Source: a virus
DNA length: 30,398 nt
Direction: 5' to 3' (one strand)
IMG/VR virus record: IMGVR_UViG_3300017759_000037
Coordinates: 1 to 30,398 of that record
The position numbers and the translations under genes were made by a program. Each line of letters begins with the position of its first letter. Positions within the stretch are counted from its first letter, which is position 1. The notes beneath the pieces were generated by a model that was not told where the DNA came from, did no database searches, and worked only from the letters and a program-made list of their open reading frames with translations. This document shows, piece by piece, positions 27,677 to 30,398 of the stretch.

Positions 27677-28336
27677 TTATTTATTTAATTGATTTAATAT
27701 ATAGTCCATTGTAGAAGGCTTTCTATTTGGCGAAATTCTAAAATGTTCTTTTTTTGCGTTTCCTGATTCAGGATTATGTTTAATTGGAGCAGCAGCAGGT
27801 TGTGATAATTCTTCCTTTAATTGCTCGTTTACTTCTTCGTTAAATTCTTCTTTAACTGTTCTGGATTTAGGTTGTCTTGAAACTTCTTCTTCCATTTCAA
27901 CTTCTTCTTCCATATTTTTTTCTCCGACTTTAGATTTAAGATCAGCAATAGCATCTTCAAGATTTTTAATTCTTTTTTCCATACCTTCCCAGTCTTGTAC
28001 ATCAGCTTCTTCATCCATTTTTTCTTCTTTGTCTTTGTACTCTAAATCTTCGGTTTCATCTTTAGATTCTTCTTCCTTTTGTGGAACTTCGTCAGATACT
28101 TCTCTAACGTCATCAATAATTCCTTCTTCTGCAACAACTATAAGTCTGCCATCTTCAAGTAGGTATTCTCCTACTGGCATAGCAACTTTTTCGTCATCTG
28201 TAAGAATGAATATCTCTTTACCTTTTTCAAACGACTCTGCTTCTACACGAGTACCGTTCTCAAGTTTTTGTTCTTCAAGTTTAACTTCTATATTTAGAAG
28301 CGTCTTGATTTGGTTTAACATTTCAGTTGATTTCAT
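27677..28336 (-). CDS. capsid scaffold-like protein, 219 aa
   Basis: The protein is very acidic. The N-terminal part (MLNQIKTLLNIEVKLEEQKL, then GTRVEAESFEKGKEIFIL and MPVGEYLLEDGRLIVVAEEG) is a small compact domain I recall before capsid genes in Bacteroidota phages. The rest is a Glu/Lys-rich coiled coil (VQDWEGMEKRIKNLEDAIAD) and a C-terminal tail (EHFRISPNRKPSTMDYILNQ) that could bind the capsid. It lies between the protease and the capsid gene, as scaffolds do. The late promoter motif at 28344 ends 7 bases before its ATG. Scaffolds bind inside the prohead and are removed by the protease. Confidence 0.65.
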   Translation of the reverse strand: MKSTEMLNQIKTLLNIEVKLEEQKLENGTRVEAESFEKGKEIFILTDDEKVAMPVGEYLLEDGRLIVVAEEGIIDDVREVSDEVPQKEEESKDETEDLEYKDKEEKMDEEADVQDWEGMEKRIKNLEDAIADLKSKVGEKNMEEEVEMEEEVSRQPKSRTVKEEFNEEVNEQLKEELSQPAAAPIKHNPESGNAKKEHFRISPNRKPSTMDYILNQLNK

Positions 28337-28343
28337 AATTATA

Positions 28344-28371
28344 TATATAACGTGGTTAATTAATTTTTTTG
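28344..28371 (-). promoter_or_regulatory. late promoter motif copy 4 (CAAAA-N13-ACGTTATATA), capsid operon
   Basis: CAAAA (28367-28371) and ACGTTATATA (28344-28353) with the fixed 13-base spacing. The box ends 7 bases before the scaffold ATG. About 30 bases around it nearly repeat copy 5 (AATGCAAAA…TTAATTAA). Confidence 0.65.
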
Positions 28372-28376
28372 CATTT

Positions 28377-28526
28377 TCATATTGTTCTTGATATAACTCC
28401 TATGCCTTGTGCCCATAAAGAGCCATCACAACATTTTCTTGAATAAGTATTTTTGTCTTTACATAAACAAGCACGTCTTGAACCTTTAGGACTTGTATAA
28501 CTTGGAAAAAATGTTTTTTTAGGCAT
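28377..28526 (-). CDS. SEC-C-like small zinc-binding protein, 49 aa
   Basis: The frame from ATG at 28526 to TGA at 28377 begins MPKKTFFPSYTSPKGSRRA and has CLCKDKNTYSRKCCDGSLW (Cys20, Cys22, Cys32, Cys33). The C-x-C…Y…KCC-G spacing resembles SEC-C zinc motifs of SecA (CPCGSGKKYKKCCG), with one residue more between the pairs. The ending SLWAQGIGVISRTI recurs in my memory in this phage group. It overlaps the protease stop by 8 bases and lies before the late promoter at 28344. A small capsid or assembly cofactor is possible. Confidence 0.6.
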   Translation of the reverse strand: MPKKTFFPSYTSPKGSRRACLCKDKNTYSRKCCDGSLWAQGIGVISRTI

Positions 28527-29118
28527 TAGTTAAAATATCTTTTATTTTTTCTATAAGATCATTAGCTTCTTTATCTTCTGATAAACCAACAGAATCTTTA
28601 GGTCGTTCCATTTTATCTGCAAAGTAGCCTTCTATAGAAAACCCTTTTACTTTGCCTGTTTTTACATAGTCATTCCAGACTTCATCATTGTTGACTTTTA
28701 CAGCTCCCATCCAAGTTCCTACAGGTACATTCATACCATACTTTCTGGACTTGTCGTGTACTTCATCTTCAACAAGCCAAGATTCTACTAAACTTAAACC
28801 ACTTAATGAATGTTGGTGTTCTAATGTTGAATTGTTTTGATTACCTTTTGTCAAATACATTTGGGATGCTTTCAATACCGTATCTTTAGAAAAGTATATA
28901 TAATATTCATCTTCTCCATTATTTCGATATATAGGCTTGTTTGGTATTAACAAAGCTCCCATTAATATCTTTTTTTCTTTATCTATTTCTGCAAGTTTAA
29001 TTTCATTACTTTTTAAAGCAATAAAATCTTCTTCAATGGCAGGACTTTCAACTATGGATATTGCTTCGATTCCAGATTCTTCTTGATTTTCGTCAAGTAT
29101 CAATTCAACTATCTTCAT
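28519..29118 (-). CDS. prohead protease, XkdF-like (Peptidase S78_2 type), 199 aa
   Basis: The middle contains LTKGNQNNSTLEHQHSLSGL, with His101 and His103 as candidate catalytic His, then SWLVEDEVHDKSRKYGMNVP, and VKTGKVKGFSIEGYF with Ser161 in the GFSxEG position. This matches the XkdF-like phage serine proteases that cut the scaffold during head maturation. The N-terminal part (LILDENQEESGIEAISIVES) and the IEEDFIAL motif are typical of the group. It follows the tape measure gene, with the late promoter copy 5 ending 4 bases before its ATG. Family assignment is good; the catalytic residues are inferred from the family. Confidence 0.75.
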   Translation of the reverse strand: MKIVELILDENQEESGIEAISIVESPAIEEDFIALKSNEIKLAEIDKEKKILMGALLIPNKPIYRNNGEDEYYIYFSKDTVLKASQMYLTKGNQNNSTLEHQHSLSGLSLVESWLVEDEVHDKSRKYGMNVPVGTWMGAVKVNNDEVWNDYVKTGKVKGFSIEGYFADKMERPKDSVGLSEDKEANDLIEKIKDILTNA

Positions 29119-29122
29119 ATTT

Positions 29123-29150
29123 TATATAACGTTATTAATTAAAAATTTTG
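29123..29150 (-). promoter_or_regulatory. late promoter motif copy 5 (CAAAA-N13-ACGTTATATA), protease
   Basis: CAAAA (29146-29150) and ACGTTATATA (29123-29132) with the fixed 13-base spacing, starting 4 bases after the tape measure stop and ending 4 bases before the protease ATG. Confidence 0.65.
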
Positions 29151-29153
29151 CAT

Positions 29154-30398
29154 TTATATTGTTGCTCCTTCTACAATATTTCTTTCAAGCCCTTGTGCAG
29201 TTGTTACATCATTACTTACAACGTATGCTCTGACTGGTTCTTGTGCTTGTGTTCCTAATACATCTGCTAACTGACTTGTTGCTCCTTGACCCACTACATT
29301 AAATGCAGGAGGTGTTGCAGGTGTTGGGGGAATTGAATTACCTCCACCTACTGATGCTCCTGCTGGAGGTGTTGGGTCTGGTGTTGATGTTATTGTTTTT
29401 ATGTTTGCAATACCTGCTGCAGTAACTGCTGCTGCACCAATAAATCCAAATATACCTCCTTGAGCTAATGCCTTTGTAGCACCTGCATAAGTATCTCTAA
29501 TAGCTTGTACTATTGCTATAGCTTTACCAAACTTTGAGTTTTTACCTACAATACTTGCAATATCTGTTAAGGCTTGTGTAGTTAATTCTTTTTTTGATTT
29601 ATTTAAGTCTTTCTCTATAGCTACTTGTTGATTTGCATTTTCTTGTTGATATGCTAATAGTTCGTTGTTAGCATCTTCATAGGCTTGTGTTCCTTTTTTG
29701 TATTGATCTCTTTTTTCTGTCAATCTTTTTGATTCTATTTCCCCTTCTTTTTGTGCAATATCTAATTTAGCCTGTAATCTTAAATAATCGTTTTCTATTT
29801 GTTCTGCTGTAAATTCAGATTGTGCTTTATTTCTTTCTGCTTCTGCATCACTTATAGATTGATTTAATTCTTTCTGTTCTCTGTCTAATGCTAAATCATT
29901 TGCTTTTTGTTCTGATCTAAAACCAGCAACTGTAGCTTGTACTGCTAACAATTCATTTTGTGCTTCTATTAATGCTATCTGATTTTGGTCACTATCGTTT
30001 TTATCAAATTGTGCTTGAGCTGCAGCAAGTATAGCATTTGCATTAGCTAACATAGCTTTTTCTTGTTCATCTAATACAGCATTCAATTCATCATTAGCTT
30101 TCTTTCTTTCAGCTATAGTATTTCTTTCTTCATCTCTTACTTGTCTTAATGTTTCTGCTTGTAGGTCATATTTCTCAATTAATCCTTGATTTTGTACTGC
30201 TGCTAATTCTGCTGTTTTAGCAAGATTAACATTTGCAGTTGCAGCTTCAACAGTTTCTTTTACATAATTTGTAGTAGCAGTAACAACTTTATCTACTGCT
30301 TCTACTGTTTTGTTAAATGAATCATCAACACCTGTAACAACATCTACTAATTCTTTACCTGCATTTTTAGCTGAATCTAATGCACCTGCAAAGTCTCC
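29154..30398 (-). CDS. tape measure protein, C-terminal part (cut by the window edge)
   Basis: The frame is open from the right edge (30398 is the first base of a codon) to the TAA at 29154, 414 codons. The first ATG within it is at 30086, but the coding pattern continues upstream of it to the edge (GDFAGALDSAKNAGKELVDV). Long coiled-coil segments (for example QYDLQ-like EKYDLQAETLRQVRDEE) alternate with Ala/Gln-rich helices. A hydrophobic stretch (FGFIGAAAVTAAGIANIKTI) is followed by a Pro/Gly linker and the ending AYVVSNDVTTAQGLERNIVE, which I recall as the C-terminus of tape measure proteins in this phage group. The N-terminal part is probably 1-188 of this window. Confidence 0.8.
   Translation of the reverse strand, partial: GDFAGALDSAKNAGKELVDVVTGVDDSFNKTVEAVDKVVTATTNYVKETVEAATANVNLAKTAELAAVQNQGLIEKYDLQAETLRQVRDEERNTIAERKKANDELNAVLDEQEKAMLANANAILAAAQAQFDKNDSDQNQIALIEAQNELLAVQATVAGFRSEQKANDLALDREQKELNQSISDAEAERNKAQSEFTAEQIENDYLRLQAKLDIAQKEGEIESKRLTEKRDQYKKGTQAYEDANNELLAYQQENANQQVAIEKDLNKSKKELTTQALTDIASIVGKNSKFGKAIAIVQAIRDTYAGATKALAQGGIFGFIGAAAVTAAGIANIKTITSTPDPTPPAGASVGGGNSIPPTPATPPAFNVVGQGATSQLADVLGTQAQEPVRAYVVSNDVTTAQGLERNIVEGATI

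Noticed and set aside
27829-28014. 61-residue Lys-rich frame inside the scaffold gene
   Set aside because: It is the same-strand shadow of the Glu/Lys-rich coiled coil in another frame, without gene-like context.
1-30398. tRNA genes, integrase, repressor, insertion sequences
   Set aside because: I looked for these on both strands and saw no cloverleaf-like GC-rich stretch, no tyrosine or serine recombinase motifs, no Cro/CI-like pair and no transposase. A weak tRNA could still be missed by eye.

Overview
The window looks like almost all of a small long-tailed (siphovirus-like) double-stranded DNA phage genome, probably infecting a marine flavobacterium or a relative in Bacteroidota. The evidence is strongly AT-rich DNA, no Shine-Dalgarno pattern before starts, promoter-like TTG-N19-TAnnTT boxes of the Bacteroidota type, and protein families I recall from uncultured marine Flavobacteriia phages (recall only, no search was run). 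All genes I can support lie on the minus strand and are read from high to low coordinates. I see no integrase, excisionase or repressor, so a strictly lytic life is likely. Both window edges fall inside the tape measure gene: its N-terminus is at 1-188 and its C-terminus at 29154-30398. The window is therefore probably a circular or permuted genome opened inside that gene.

Layout in the direction of transcription. (1) 30398-25565: tape measure C-terminus, XkdF-like prohead protease, a SEC-C-like mini-protein, scaffold, major capsid protein, putative tail tube protein between two terminators, and a 142-residue virion protein. (2) 25568-18277: portal with a Cys/His-rich C-terminal extension, connector-like protein, a 1463-residue tail fibre ending in a Peptidase S74 chaperone, and a small coiled-coil protein. 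(3) 18277-15474: lysis and envelope region with an M15 peptidase endolysin, a 3TM holin, several small membrane proteins, a lipoprotein and an exported thioredoxin-like protein. (4) 15319-8472: DNA metabolism with a zinc ribbon, a NinG-like protein, a possible annealing protein, SSB, a RepA-like ATPase, a sigma factor, two PD-(D/E)XK nucleases, a FEN-type exonuclease, a DnaA domain-IV protein and a DNA methyltransferase. (5) 8410-6635: terminase small and large subunits and small zinc-ribbon genes. (6) 6543-5532: small accessory genes. (7) 5437-1: tail module with a tail assembly chaperone that appears to use a -1 ribosomal frameshift, tail completion proteins, tail-tip proteins and the tape measure start.

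The most notable result is a bipartite motif, YAAAA-N13-ACGTTATATA. It occurs five times with invariant spacing, each time before a virion or packaging gene (5441, 8447, 25998, 28344, 29123), and in four cases it ends only 3-7 bases before the start codon. The phage also encodes its own small sigma-70-family protein (12222-12701). The simplest model is that this sigma factor drives late transcription, possibly of leaderless mRNAs, from this promoter, while the host polymerase reads the early genes from host-like promoters (10917-10946 and 6587-6616). Six hairpin-plus-T-run terminators divide the transcripts, and two of them sit directly before a late promoter.

Many genes are very short and coupled by ATGA or TAATG overlaps. 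After adding the short genes read directly from the sequence, no stretch over about 155 bases lacks a gene. The longest gap (15320-15473) contains a perfect 22-base-arm homopurine mirror repeat.
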